Below are positions 50,900 through 59,068 of a stretch of 64,000 bases of DNA, piece after piece. A program made the position numbers and the translations under genes. The notes beneath the pieces were generated by a model, which ran no database searches, was not told the origin of the DNA, and saw nothing but the letters and a program-made list of their open reading frames with translations. The stretch comes from Hymenobacter jeollabukensis (GTDB lineage Bacteria > Bacteroidota > Bacteroidia > Cytophagales > Hymenobacteraceae). Every line of letters starts with the position of its first letter. The stretch's first letter is position 1. The stretch covers positions 62,001 through 126,000 of the forward strand of contig NZ_VAJM01000002.1 of the NCBI RefSeq assembly GCF_005771675.1, written 5' to 3'.

Positions 50900-52165
50900 A
50901 TGAATTTTTCCAAGTACCTGCGTTTAGCTGTCGTTGGCGCCTGCGCCCTGTCGGCTTGCAAAAGCGGTCCGCCCTCGGCTCAGAAGCCCGGCAAGTACTC
51001 GTCCACCACGGGCATTGAGTACAACACCGAGGAAGGCATGAAGGTGGCTGACTACCAAGGCATTCCGGAAGGCCCGGGCCTCGTCTTCATCGAAGGCGGC
51101 CGCACTGTGCTCGGTTCGGGCGAAGAGGATGTGGCCATGACCCACGACAACCTCGAGCGTACCGTGACCGTGGCCTCGTTCTACATGGACGAAGCCGAAG
51201 TGGCCAACATCCACTGGCTGGAATACCTGCACTACGTGCGCAAAGACTCGTCGGAAGAGTTCTACCAGTCGGCCCTGCCCGACACCACGGTATGGGCCCG
51301 CGACCTGTCGTTCAACGACCCCTACGTCGATTACTACCTGCGTTACCCCGGCTTCCGCTTCTTCCCCGTGGTGGGCGTGAGCTGGCTGCAGGCCAACGAC
51401 TTCTGCACCTGGCGTACGGCCAAGGTGAACGAGAACCTGGCCGGCAACGCGGCCGATACGTCGGCTCCCAAGAAGAAGAAAAAGAAAAAAGGTGGGGATG
51501 ACGGCGGCGACGCTGGCGACGCCGGTGCCGAGGGCACGGCTGATGCTGGCGAAGGCAAAGCCAAAATCTCCATCGAGAACGGCAACACCCTGCCGAACTA
51601 CCGCCTGCCCACCGAAGCTGAATGGGAATACGCTGCTCAGGCTATGATCGGCACCCAGGAAGTGGGCAACGAAAACCAGGAAAACAAGCGCGTTTACCCG
51701 TGGGACGGCCGCCAGGTGCGTAACTCCTACGGCAAGAAGATGGGCCAGTTCATGGCCAACTTCAAGCGCGGCCGCGGTGACTACGCCGGTATTGCCGGTT
51801 CGCTCAACGACGGTGCTATGATTACGGAGTACGTGTACGCTTACCCCCCGAACGACTACGGCCTCTACAACATGGCTGGCAACGTGAACGAGTGGGTGCA
51901 GGACGTATACCGCCCGCTGTCGTTCGAAGACATGGAAGACCTGAACCCCTTCCGCCGCAACGGCGTCCTCGACGAGGAAGCCAAGTACGACAAGAAAGGC
52001 TACCAGTCGCTGATCGACGACAAGGTGCGCGTCTACAAAGGCGGTTCTTGGAAAGACGTTGCCTACTGGCTCTCGCCCGGCACGCGTCGCTTCATGGCTC
52101 AGGACTCGGCTACCGCTTCCATCGGTTTCCGCTGCGCCATGATCAACCCCGGCTCGAACAAGTAA
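50900..52165 (+). CDS. gldJ: GldJ-like SUMF1-fold gliding motility/T9SS lipoprotein
   Basis: 421 residues. Signal MNFSKYLRLAVVGACALSAC with lipobox LSAC (Cys20). The SUMF1/FGE-type fold is recognised in GLVFIEGGRTVLGSGEEDV, ASFYMDEAEVANIHWLEYLHYV, YRLPTEAEWEYAA, NMAGNVNEWVQDVYRP and GGSWKDVAYWLSPGTRRFMA. GldJ is an outer-membrane lipoprotein needed for gliding and T9SS function; the related GldK cannot be excluded, but STTGIEYN and the C-terminal IGFRCAM fit GldJ better. A Lys-run plus Gly/Asp/Ala-rich insert (~190-222) interrupts the domain. It pairs with PorP/SprF, as seen in T9SS operons. Confidence 0.85.
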   Translation: MNFSKYLRLAVVGACALSACKSGPPSAQKPGKYSSTTGIEYNTEEGMKVADYQGIPEGPGLVFIEGGRTVLGSGEEDVAMTHDNLERTVTVASFYMDEAEVANIHWLEYLHYVRKDSSEEFYQSALPDTTVWARDLSFNDPYVDYYLRYPGFRFFPVVGVSWLQANDFCTWRTAKVNENLAGNAADTSAPKKKKKKKGGDDGGDAGDAGAEGTADAGEGKAKISIENGNTLPNYRLPTEAEWEYAAQAMIGTQEVGNENQENKRVYPWDGRQVRNSYGKKMGQFMANFKRGRGDYAGIAGSLNDGAMITEYVYAYPPNDYGLYNMAGNVNEWVQDVYRPLSFEDMEDLNPFRRNGVLDEEAKYDKKGYQSLIDDKVRVYKGGSWKDVAYWLSPGTRRFMAQDSATASIGFRCAMINPGSNK

Positions 52166-52187
52166 GCCTAGGTTAGCCCAAACATCG

Positions 52188-52220
52188 AAACGGCCCGGAC
52201 TGCAGAGTCCGGGCCGTTTT
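52188..52220 (+). terminator. Terminator of the gldJ gene
   Basis: AAACGGCCCGGACT and its complement, loop GCAG, then TTTT, 22 bases after the stop. Confidence 0.85.
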
Positions 52221-52252
52221 GCGTTTGCTTAGGCGTTGATTCTCTCGCACGT

Positions 52253-52322
52253 CATGCTGAGCCCCGCGAAGCATCTCTCCTGTTTCGTTGTTCGGTAGAG
52301 ATGCTTCGCGGGGCTCAGCATG
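52253..52322. repeat. REP-like perfect inverted repeat, 26-bp arms
   Basis: CATGCTGAGCCCCGCGAAGC... (52253-52278) and its exact reverse complement at 52297-52322, separated by 18 nt. The arms belong to the GTCAT-C-GAGC REP-like family, and the right arm is 43 bp from the end of the leftward comF gene. Confidence 0.92.
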
Positions 52323-52364
52323 GCTGTTCTTTCATCTTTGCTTAACGCAACTCAAACGCACCAA

Positions 52365-53066
52365 TCAGTGTTCGGCGCAGGCAATGGTGGCCACGCTCAC
52401 GGCCGCGGCGCCCGCGTCCAGCACTTTGATAGCGCAGGCTTCCAGGGTGGCGCCGGTGGTCAGCACGTCGTCGACGACCAGCACGTGCTTGCCCCGCACG
52501 GCGTCGGGCTGGGCTACTTCGAATACCTCGGCCACGTTTTGCCACCGCTCGGCGCGGCTCTTGCGCGTTTGGGAGGCGGTGAAGCTGTTGCGGCGCAGCA
52601 CCTCAGCCGACCACGGCACGTTCAGGCTAAGTGCCAGACCCTCGGCGAAGGTGTCGGACTGGTTGTAGCCGCGCTTGGCCAGCTTGCGGCGGTGCAGCGG
52701 CACGGGCAGGATCAGGTCGAGGTCGGTGCCCAGGCCGTGGCTGGCCAGCTCCTGGCCGTACATCTGGCCCAGGGCCGTGCCCACTTCGCGCTGGCCCTGG
52801 TACTTGAGCTGGTGCAGCAGGTGCTGCACGCGGCCCCGACGTAGGAAGCGCAGGTAGCTGAGCACGTACTCCATGGGCACGCGGCCCCAGAAGCGGCGCG
52901 CCAGCGGGTTATCGGTAGGGGCGAGGCGGTGGTAGTCGGTGTAGGGCAGCTGGGTGCGGCAGGCGGTGCAGAGGTGCGTTTCGCCGCGGGCCAGGGACTG
53001 TTGGCAGGCCAGGCAGGTGCGCGGGAATATCAGCGCGACAAAATCGGATAGGGTAGAAGAAAGCAT
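52365..53066 (-). CDS. ComF family phosphoribosyltransferase-fold protein
   Basis: 233 residues. N-terminal zinc finger CLACQQSLARGETHLCTACR, then the type I phosphoribosyltransferase core with LDLILPVPLHRRKLAKRGYN and the PRPP motif HVLVVDDVLTTGATLEAC near the C-terminus. ComF is linked to DNA uptake and to recombination in competent bacteria; the enzymatic substrate is unknown. The start ATG at 53064-53066 lies before the zinc finger. A REP-like hairpin sits just past its stop. Confidence 0.88.
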   Translation of the reverse strand: MLSSTLSDFVALIFPRTCLACQQSLARGETHLCTACRTQLPYTDYHRLAPTDNPLARRFWGRVPMEYVLSYLRFLRRGRVQHLLHQLKYQGQREVGTALGQMYGQELASHGLGTDLDLILPVPLHRRKLAKRGYNQSDTFAEGLALSLNVPWSAEVLRRNSFTASQTRKSRAERWQNVAEVFEVAQPDAVRGKHVLVVDDVLTTGATLEACAIKVLDAGAAAVSVATIACAEH

Positions 53067-53186
53067 GAGGCGTTTGGGTATAAAGGCAAGCCAAACGCAA
53101 TAGGTGCGAGGAAGCGCCCTGAAGGCAGGACGCGTGGGAGCGGGGAATTGCTGGTTAATGTAAACCTTTGCGGCGAATTTTTCCTT

Positions 53187-53241
53187 TTGCAAGACCGGGT
53201 TGCCAGACCGTCAACTCACCATTTCACTACTCACCATCTCA
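53187..53241. repeat. Single arm of the mosaic octamer repeat
   Basis: TTGCAAGACCGGGTTGCCAGACCGTCAACTCACC followed by ATTTCACTACTCACCATCTCACC units: the same composite as the right arms at 28.4 and 30.7 kb. It ends 4 bp before the ATG of the AhpD-like gene. No partner arm was found. Confidence 0.7.
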
Positions 53242-53245
53242 CCGG

Positions 53246-53629
53246 ATGAGCCTCGTCACCGAATTCAACGACTACCGCTCGCGCATGAACGAAAAGATCA
53301 TGGCGGCGGATAACAAGGTTATCAAGCGCTTTTTCAACCTCGATACCAACACCTACCAGGCCGGCGCCCTGGACGTGAAAACCAAGGAAATCGTGGGCCT
53401 GGCCTGCTCCATGGTGCTGCGCTGCGACGACTGCATCAAGTACCACCTCGGCAAGTGCTATGAGGAAGGCCTGACCGACGCGGAGGTGTACGAGGTCTTC
53501 GCCATTGCCAACCTCATCGGCGGCAGCATCGTGATTCCGCACTTCCGCCGGGCGGTGGAATACTGGGAAGCGCTGAAGGAGGAAGCCGCCACCCCGGCCC
53601 CGCCCCACGCCGAACACGCCGCCGAGTAA
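53246..53629 (+). CDS. Carboxymuconolactone decarboxylase/AhpD family protein
   Basis: 127 residues. The AhpD-like redox motif is LRCDDCIKYHLGKCYEEG, with CxxC and the following His, preceded by LDVKTKEIVGLACSMV, typical of the CMD fold. Such proteins act as thiol peroxidase partners or decarboxylases, and a role in oxidative defence is likely. The ATG at 53246 begins MSLVTEFNDYRSRMNEK. It is followed after 3 bp by an uncharacterised 121-aa gene. Confidence 0.85.
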   Translation: MSLVTEFNDYRSRMNEKIMAADNKVIKRFFNLDTNTYQAGALDVKTKEIVGLACSMVLRCDDCIKYHLGKCYEEGLTDAEVYEVFAIANLIGGSIVIPHFRRAVEYWEALKEEAATPAPPHAEHAAE

Positions 53630-53632
53630 GCC

Positions 53633-53998
53633 ATGCTCGACCCACTGGAAACCGAGGCGCAGTTTGAGCACCGCTGGTGGCTCTTAATGACCGAGCTGAA
53701 GGAGCGCTTCGGCAAGAAACCCGACCTGAACGCACTGCTGCTGCTTATCGGCGTGCAGGAGCTGGGGCAGGGCCTCGGGCCGTTCACCAAGGAGCAGAAG
53801 CAGGACCTGATGCACATTGCCACCTGCCGCCTCTTCAGCATCTCGGGCTACTACGAGCTGGAGCGCGTGGACGAGGACGGCTGGCCGCACTACCGCCTGC
53901 TGCAGCCCGTGCCCTTTGCCACGCTCAAGGAGCAGGAGCGGATGCTGAAGTGGCACATCCTGGAGTACTTCGCGCAGCAGGAAAACCTGAACGAATAA
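53633..53998 (+). CDS. Conserved hypothetical protein, 121 aa
   Basis: Soluble, mainly helical protein (FEHRWWLLMTELKERFGKK; ALLLLIGVQELGQGLGPFTKEQKQDLMHIATCRLF; LKWHILEYFAQQ). No motif I can name. The start is 3 bp after the AhpD-like gene, so the two are coupled and may be partners. The start ATG at 53633 seems right. Confidence 0.8.
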   Translation: MLDPLETEAQFEHRWWLLMTELKERFGKKPDLNALLLLIGVQELGQGLGPFTKEQKQDLMHIATCRLFSISGYYELERVDEDGWPHYRLLQPVPFATLKEQERMLKWHILEYFAQQENLNE

Positions 53999-54008
53999 TG
54001 AATCAGCT

Positions 54009-54191
54009 GTCATCCTGAGCGCAGCGAAGGACCTTGCTCGAACCCCGCACTAACCGAGAAGCGCAGCTACTAACCCCAATTAGTGGCTGCGCTTCTATAT
54101 GGTTGCTAGCTTTGCCGCTGCTAACGTCGGCGCTTGGACTGCTACGGCGGTGCAGAGTGGGAGAAAGGTCCTTCGCTGCGCTCAGGATGAC
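54009..54191. repeat. REP-like perfect inverted repeat, 27-bp arms, with an internal hairpin
   Basis: GTCATCCTGAGCGCAGCGAAGG... (54009-54035) and its exact reverse complement at 54165-54191. Between them AGAAGCGCAGCTAC (54057-54070) pairs with GTGGCTGCGCTTCT (54083-54096), a terminator-like hairpin for the preceding operon. The right arm ends 23 bp before the exonuclease start. Confidence 0.9.
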
Positions 54192-54214
54192 GTTCTTTTT
54201 TCTTTTCGCATATC

Positions 54215-54979
54215 GTGAAAATCATCAGCTACAACGTCAACGGGCTGCGCTCAGCGGTGAGCAAGGGCCTGCTGGATTGGGTCCGCGAGGTGCAGCCGGA
54301 CGTGCTGTGCCTGCAGGAAATCAAGGCCGGGCGCGAGGCGCTGGATGTGGCCGGCTTCGAGGCCCTGGGCTACCACTACTACCAGTTTCCGGCCCAGAAG
54401 CCGGGCTACAGCGGCGTGGCCACCTTCAGCAAGCTGGCGCCCAAGGCCGTGAGCTACGGCTGCGGGCACGAGCCCTACGACCACGAAGGCCGGGTGCTGC
54501 GCCTGGATTTTGAGGATGTGTCGGTGCTGAACGTGTACATGCCCTCGGGCACTAGCGGCGACGAGCGGCAGGCTTTCAAGCTCGACTGGCTGCAGTGGTT
54601 CACGCCCTACATTCAGTCGCTGCGGGCCACGGTGCCGCCGCTCATCATCTGCGGCGACTTCAACTGCTGCCCCACGCCCATCGACCTGCACAACCCCAGG
54701 GCCAACCAGAACTCCCCCGGCTACACCCCGGCCGAGCGCGCCTGGTTTGCCGATTTCCTGGCCTCGGGCTTCACCGACTCGTTCCGCCACCACCACGGCG
54801 ACGCTCCGCACCATTACTCTTGGTGGAGCTACCGGGCCGGCTCGCGCCAGCGCAACGTGGGCTGGCGCCTCGATTACCTACTGGCCGACAACCGCCTGCA
54901 ACCCCGGCTGGCCGCGGCCGGTCTTTTGCCCGACGCGGTGCATTCCGACCACTGCCCGGCCTACGTGGAGCTGGCTTAG
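54215..54979 (+). CDS. xth: Exodeoxyribonuclease III
   Basis: 254 residues from a GTG start giving (M)KIISYNVNGLRSAVSKGL. EEP-family signatures: LQEIKAGREAL (Glu-Lys-Ile), VYMPSGTSGDERQAFKLDW, IICGDFNCCPTPIDL (GDFN), RNVGWRLDYLLADN and the C-terminal HSDHCPAYVELA (SDHxP). It removes nucleotides from 3' ends and cleaves at abasic sites in base excision repair. No ATG start is available in this frame near the domain. A REP arm occupies the space where a promoter should be. Confidence 0.95.
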   Translation: MKIISYNVNGLRSAVSKGLLDWVREVQPDVLCLQEIKAGREALDVAGFEALGYHYYQFPAQKPGYSGVATFSKLAPKAVSYGCGHEPYDHEGRVLRLDFEDVSVLNVYMPSGTSGDERQAFKLDWLQWFTPYIQSLRATVPPLIICGDFNCCPTPIDLHNPRANQNSPGYTPAERAWFADFLASGFTDSFRHHHGDAPHHYSWWSYRAGSRQRNVGWRLDYLLADNRLQPRLAAAGLLPDAVHSDHCPAYVELA

Positions 54980-54986
54980 CTTACCT

Positions 54987-55019
54987 GAAGCGGCGCGGGG
55001 CGAGTCTCCGGGCCGCTTC
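54987..55019 (+). terminator. Weak hairpin after xth
   Basis: GAAGCGGC (54987-54994) and GCCGCTTC (55012-55019), 17-nt loop, no U-tract. Confidence 0.4.
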
Positions 55020-55129
55020 GGCACTTATTGCGGGCCGGTGGTGGTTAGCAAGGCACGGCCGTCCGGCGGCGTGGCTCCGGCCGCAGGTTTCGCCGTATCT
55101 TTCTCCGTTTCGATTTTGTGAGGTCCGAT

Positions 55130-58100
55130 ATGCCGGCAACCCAATCTATACCCGCTGCTTCTGCCGCGCAGACTGCCACCTGGCAGCAGGTGCGGCAGCA
55201 TTTGGAGGCGTTTAAGCGCAAGTTCTACCTCAGCCTGCTGCTGCGCGGCGCGCTGGTGGCCGGCGGCTTGCTGCTGACGTTTTTCGTCGTCTTCAACCTG
55301 CTTGAGTACTTCCTCTACCTGCCCACCTGGGTGCGCGGCGGGCTGCTGTTCGGCTTCCTGGGCCTGACGGTCTGGGCCTTCGTGCGCTGGATCTGGCAGC
55401 CGCTGGCGGCGCTGAGCAACCTGCGCCGGCTGCTCTCCGACGAGCAGGCCGCCGAGCGGGTGGGCCAGCTGTTTCCGGAGGTGCAGGACAAGCTGCTGAA
55501 CGCCCTGCAGCTGCAGGGCCAGGCCCGCGACAACGCCCTGATTGCGGCCAGCCTGGAGCAGCGCGCCGGGCAGCTGTCGGGGCTGGAGTTTGCCGAGCGG
55601 ATTCGGCTGAAGGAGGATACCCGCCCGCTGTGGAAGTACGCGGCCATTCCGGCCCTGGTGGCCGCCGGCTTGCTGCTGGTGTGGCCCAGCCTGTTCGTGC
55701 AGGGCACCGAGCGCATTTTCCATTACTCGCGGGCCTATGCCAAGCCCATGCCCTTCCGCTTCGTGCTGGGCGACCAGAGCAAGCGCCTGCAGACCTTCAA
55801 AAACGAGAATTTCAAGCTGGAGGTGCTGGTGGAGGGCGACGCCCTGCCCAACGAAGTATCGGTGCTCTACGACGGCCGGGAGCGGCGCCTGACCAAGGTG
55901 GCCCCGGGCCGCTTTGCCTTCACCTTCCAGCAGCCCCAGCGCAGCACCGAGTTTCAGCTGGCCGCCGCCGGCTTTACCTCCGATGACTACCGCCTGAAAG
56001 TGCTGGAGCGGCCCAACCTGCGCGACTTCCGCGTGCACGCCGAGTACCCCAGCTACCTGCGCCGCAGCGCCGAAGACCTGAGCAACGACGGCAACCTGAC
56101 CGTGCCCGAAGGCACCCGCCTGACCTGGCGCTTCAACACGGCCGCCACCGAATCGGTGAAGCTGCTGTTCCGCGACCCCAGCGAAACCGTGACGGCCCAG
56201 GCGGCCGACGACGACCAGTTCACCGTGACCCGCCAGGTGCTGCGCAGCCAGCCCTACCGCGTGGACTTGCGCAACAGCATCAGCCCCAACCGGGACCCCA
56301 TCGAGTACCAGCTCACCGTGGTGCCCGACCAGGCGCCCAGCATCACCGTCGAAGCCTTTGCCGACACGGCCACTCGCCGCTACCTGGCCCTGGCCGGCAC
56401 CCTGCGCGACGACTACGGCCTGACGCGCCTCGCGCTGCACTACCGCGTGGGCACGGCCCAGCGGCCCGGCACCTGGCGCACGGCGCCCATTGCCCTGGCC
56501 AACAACGGCCCGGCCCAGACCTACACTCACCAATGGGATTTGGCCCCGCTGCGCCTCAAGGCCGGCGACCAGCTCGAATACGCCGTGGAGGTGTGGGACA
56601 ACGACGGCGTGCACGGCCCCAAATCGGCGCGCACCCGGCCCATTACCTACCGCCTGCCCAGCCGCAGCCAGCTGCGCGAGCAGTTGAACGCCGACGCGCA
56701 GTCGATGCAAAACAAGATGACCAGCGCCCAGGAGCAGAGCAAAAAGCTGCAGCGGGAGCTGGCCAAGGCCGAGGAAAAGCTCAAGACCAAGCGCGAGCTG
56801 AGCTACTCCGACCGCAAGGAAATGCAGCAGATGCTGGAGCAGAAGCAGCAGATGGACCAGCAGCTCAGCCAGATGAAGCAGATGTTTGAGCAGCTGCAGC
56901 AGAAGCAGGAGCAGCTCGATCCGCGCAGCCAGCAGCTGGCCGAAAAAGCCCAGGAGCTGCAAAAGCTCATGGACTCCATGATGGACCCCGAAACCAAAAA
57001 GCTCTACGAGGAGCTGCAGAAGCTGCTACAACAGCAGAAAGCCCCCGAGGGCGAGCTGCAGAAGCTGCTCGACAAGCTGGAAAACAAGGAGGAAACCATG
57101 GAGAAGGAGCTGGAGCGCGCCATGGACCTCTTCAAGCAGCTGCAGCTGGAGCAGAAGATGGAAAGCGCCACCGAGCAGCTCGAAAAGCTGGCCCAGGAGG
57201 AGCAGAAGCTGGCCGAGCAGACCGAAAAAGCCGCCGACAAGCCCTCCGACCAGCGCCAGCAGGAAAACCAGCAGCTCAAGCAGCAGCAGCAGGACGCGCA
57301 GAAGCAGTTTGAGGATGTGAAGAAGGAGCTGCAGGAGCTGCAGAAGATGGACCAGCAGCTCGACAACCAGAACAACCTGGACCCCATGCAGCAGGAGCAG
57401 CAGCAGACCGAGCAGCAGATGCAGGAGAGCCAGGAGCAGCTTTCGAAAAATCAAAACCAGAAAGCCGCCCAGAACCAGAAGCAGGCCGCCCAGAACATGA
57501 AGCAGATGGCGCAGAAGATGCGCCAGAAGATGGAGGAAGAGGAGTCGGATCAGCAGCAGGAAAACATAGACCACCTGCGCGACATCCTCGAAAACCTCCT
57601 CAAGCTCTCCTTCGACCAGGAAAACCTGATGAAGCAGTTCCGGCAGGTCGACCAGTCGGACCCGCGCTACCAGCAGCTGAGCCAGAACCAGCGCAAGCTC
57701 CGCGACGACGCCGTGGTGATTCAGGACTCGCTGTATGCCCTGGCCAAGCGCGTGTTCCAGCTGCAGTCATTCGTGACGCGCGAGGTGGGGGAGATGAACG
57801 GGCAGATGGACCAGGCCATGCAGCAGCTGTTGCAGCGCAACGTGTCGCGCGCCACCGGCTCGCAGCAAATGGCCATGACCTCGATGAACAACCTCGCCCT
57901 GATGCTCAACGACGCGCTGCAGCAGATGCAGGAGCAGCAGCGCCAGTCGCAGCAGCAACAGTCGGGCGCGGGCAAGCCGGGCAAGAAGAAAAAGAAGGGC
58001 CAGCAGCCCAGCCCCGGCATGGGCCAGATGGGCAAGCTGCAGCAGCAGCTCAACCAGCAGATTCAGCAGCTGCAGCAGAGCGGCAAGCAGGGCCGGCAGC

Positions 58101-58558
58101 TCTCCGAAGACCTGGCCAAGATGGCCGCCCAGCAGCAGATGCTGCGCGAAGCCCTGCAGCAGCTAGAGAAAATGCAGCAGGCCGCCAAGGAAGGCAAGAA
58201 CGGCAAGCCCGGCCAGCAGAAGGGCGAGCAGGGCATGGGCGGCATGGGCGAGCTGAAAAAGATGATGGAACAAACCGAGCAGGACCTCGTAAACAAGCGC
58301 TTGACGGAGCAAACCGTTATGCGCCAGCGTCAGATCCTGAGCCGCCTGCTCGAAGCCGAGAAATCGGCCCGGGAGCGGGACCTCGACAACAAGCGCGAAG
58401 CCGAAACGGCCAAGGTGGTGCCGCCCGGTTTTCCGCCCGCGTTCGAGAAATATCGGGAGCAGCGTAACCGCCAGACGGAGTTGCTACGTACGGTACCGCC
58501 GGCCCTCACTCCGTACTACCAGCGGGAGGTGAGCGAGTATTTTCAGAAAATGAAATAG
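55130..58558 (+). CDS. DUF4175 family large membrane/coiled-coil protein
   Basis: 1142 residues. Two or three TM helices lie in the first ~200 residues (LLRGALVAGGLLLTFFVVFN; GGLLFGFLGLTVWAFVRW; YAAIPALVAAGLLLVWPSLF). A beta-rich region follows, then from ~530 to ~1080 a very Gln/Glu/Lys/Met-rich coiled coil (QQMLEQKQQMDQQLSQMKQM type). This is the DUF4175 architecture of Bacteroidota. The function is unknown; it may be a structural envelope protein. TATCTTTC at 55096-55103 is a likely -7 box. ATG 55130 is used, with a GTG four codons upstream as alternative. It leads the row DUF4175, ATPase, ybeY. Confidence 0.88.
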   Translation: MPATQSIPAASAAQTATWQQVRQHLEAFKRKFYLSLLLRGALVAGGLLLTFFVVFNLLEYFLYLPTWVRGGLLFGFLGLTVWAFVRWIWQPLAALSNLRRLLSDEQAAERVGQLFPEVQDKLLNALQLQGQARDNALIAASLEQRAGQLSGLEFAERIRLKEDTRPLWKYAAIPALVAAGLLLVWPSLFVQGTERIFHYSRAYAKPMPFRFVLGDQSKRLQTFKNENFKLEVLVEGDALPNEVSVLYDGRERRLTKVAPGRFAFTFQQPQRSTEFQLAAAGFTSDDYRLKVLERPNLRDFRVHAEYPSYLRRSAEDLSNDGNLTVPEGTRLTWRFNTAATESVKLLFRDPSETVTAQAADDDQFTVTRQVLRSQPYRVDLRNSISPNRDPIEYQLTVVPDQAPSITVEAFADTATRRYLALAGTLRDDYGLTRLALHYRVGTAQRPGTWRTAPIALANNGPAQTYTHQWDLAPLRLKAGDQLEYAVEVWDNDGVHGPKSARTRPITYRLPSRSQLREQLNADAQSMQNKMTSAQEQSKKLQRELAKAEEKLKTKRELSYSDRKEMQQMLEQKQQMDQQLSQMKQMFEQLQQKQEQLDPRSQQLAEKAQELQKLMDSMMDPETKKLYEELQKLLQQQKAPEGELQKLLDKLENKEETMEKELERAMDLFKQLQLEQKMESATEQLEKLAQEEQKLAEQTEKAADKPSDQRQQENQQLKQQQQDAQKQFEDVKKELQELQKMDQQLDNQNNLDPMQQEQQQTEQQMQESQEQLSKNQNQKAAQNQKQAAQNMKQMAQKMRQKMEEEESDQQQENIDHLRDILENLLKLSFDQENLMKQFRQVDQSDPRYQQLSQNQRKLRDDAVVIQDSLYALAKRVFQLQSFVTREVGEMNGQMDQAMQQLLQRNVSRATGSQQMAMTSMNNLALMLNDALQQMQEQQRQSQQQQSGAGKPGKKKKKGQQPSPGMGQMGKLQQQLNQQIQQLQQSGKQGRQLSEDLAKMAAQQQMLREALQQLEKMQQAAKEGKNGKPGQQKGEQGMGGMGELKKMMEQTEQDLVNKRLTEQTVMRQRQILSRLLEAEKSARERDLDNKREAETAKVVPPGFPPAFEKYREQRNRQTELLRTVPPALTPYYQREVSEYFQKMK

Positions 58559-58600
58559 CGCTGCCTATTTTTACGACCCGTTGCCCCCTCTCACCACTCC

Positions 58601-59038
58601 ATGAAGCAGGTCAAAATTCAGATTCCGTCCCTCGTCGAGAACATCCGCGTCGTTGAAAGCTTCATCGACAACTCGAAGGATACCTTCCACATCGAGGACG
58701 ATATCTACGGCAACATCATGGTGGCCGTCACCGAAGCGGTGAACAACGCCATCCGCCACGGCAACAAGTTCGACAAGGACAAGACCGTGCTCCTTTGCCT
58801 GTCCATCGATCAGGACCGCGTGAAATTTGAAATCGAGGACCAGGGCCCCGGCTTCGACTTCACCAACCTGCAGGACCCCACCGCGCCCGAGAACCTCGAG
58901 AATCCCGGCGGCCGCGGCATCTTCCTCATCCGCCACCTGGCCGACGAGGTTGAATTTACCAAGGACGGCCGCAAGGTGGAACTCACCTTCTTCCTGCCGC
59001 CCGCCAACGGCGAAGCCCAGGGCCACGCCGTCGCCTAA
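58601..59038 (+). CDS. RsbW-type serine kinase/anti-sigma ATPase (HATPase)
   Basis: 145 residues, Bergerat-fold ATPase. N-box EAVNNAIRHGNKFDKDK, G1 box EDQGPGFDF and G2 box NPGGRGIFLIRHLADEV. Such proteins bind and inhibit sigma factors or phosphorylate anti-anti-sigma proteins. No cognate STAS or sigma gene is adjacent in this row; the sigma-like fusion at 33.8 kb is far away. The conserved neighbourhood with ybeY and mnmG is usual in Bacteroidota. Confidence 0.92.
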   Translation: MKQVKIQIPSLVENIRVVESFIDNSKDTFHIEDDIYGNIMVAVTEAVNNAIRHGNKFDKDKTVLLCLSIDQDRVKFEIEDQGPGFDFTNLQDPTAPENLENPGGRGIFLIRHLADEVEFTKDGRKVELTFFLPPANGEAQGHAVA

Positions 59039-59068
59039 GTACCCGCGCACTTTTCCCCGTTTAGCTCC

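Noticed and set aside
54031-54100. tRNA-like sequence (GCTCGAACCCCGCAC next to a hairpin)
   Set aside because: The T-arm-like piece lacks a matching 5-bp stem and no acceptor or anticodon arms can be built; it is part of the REP region.
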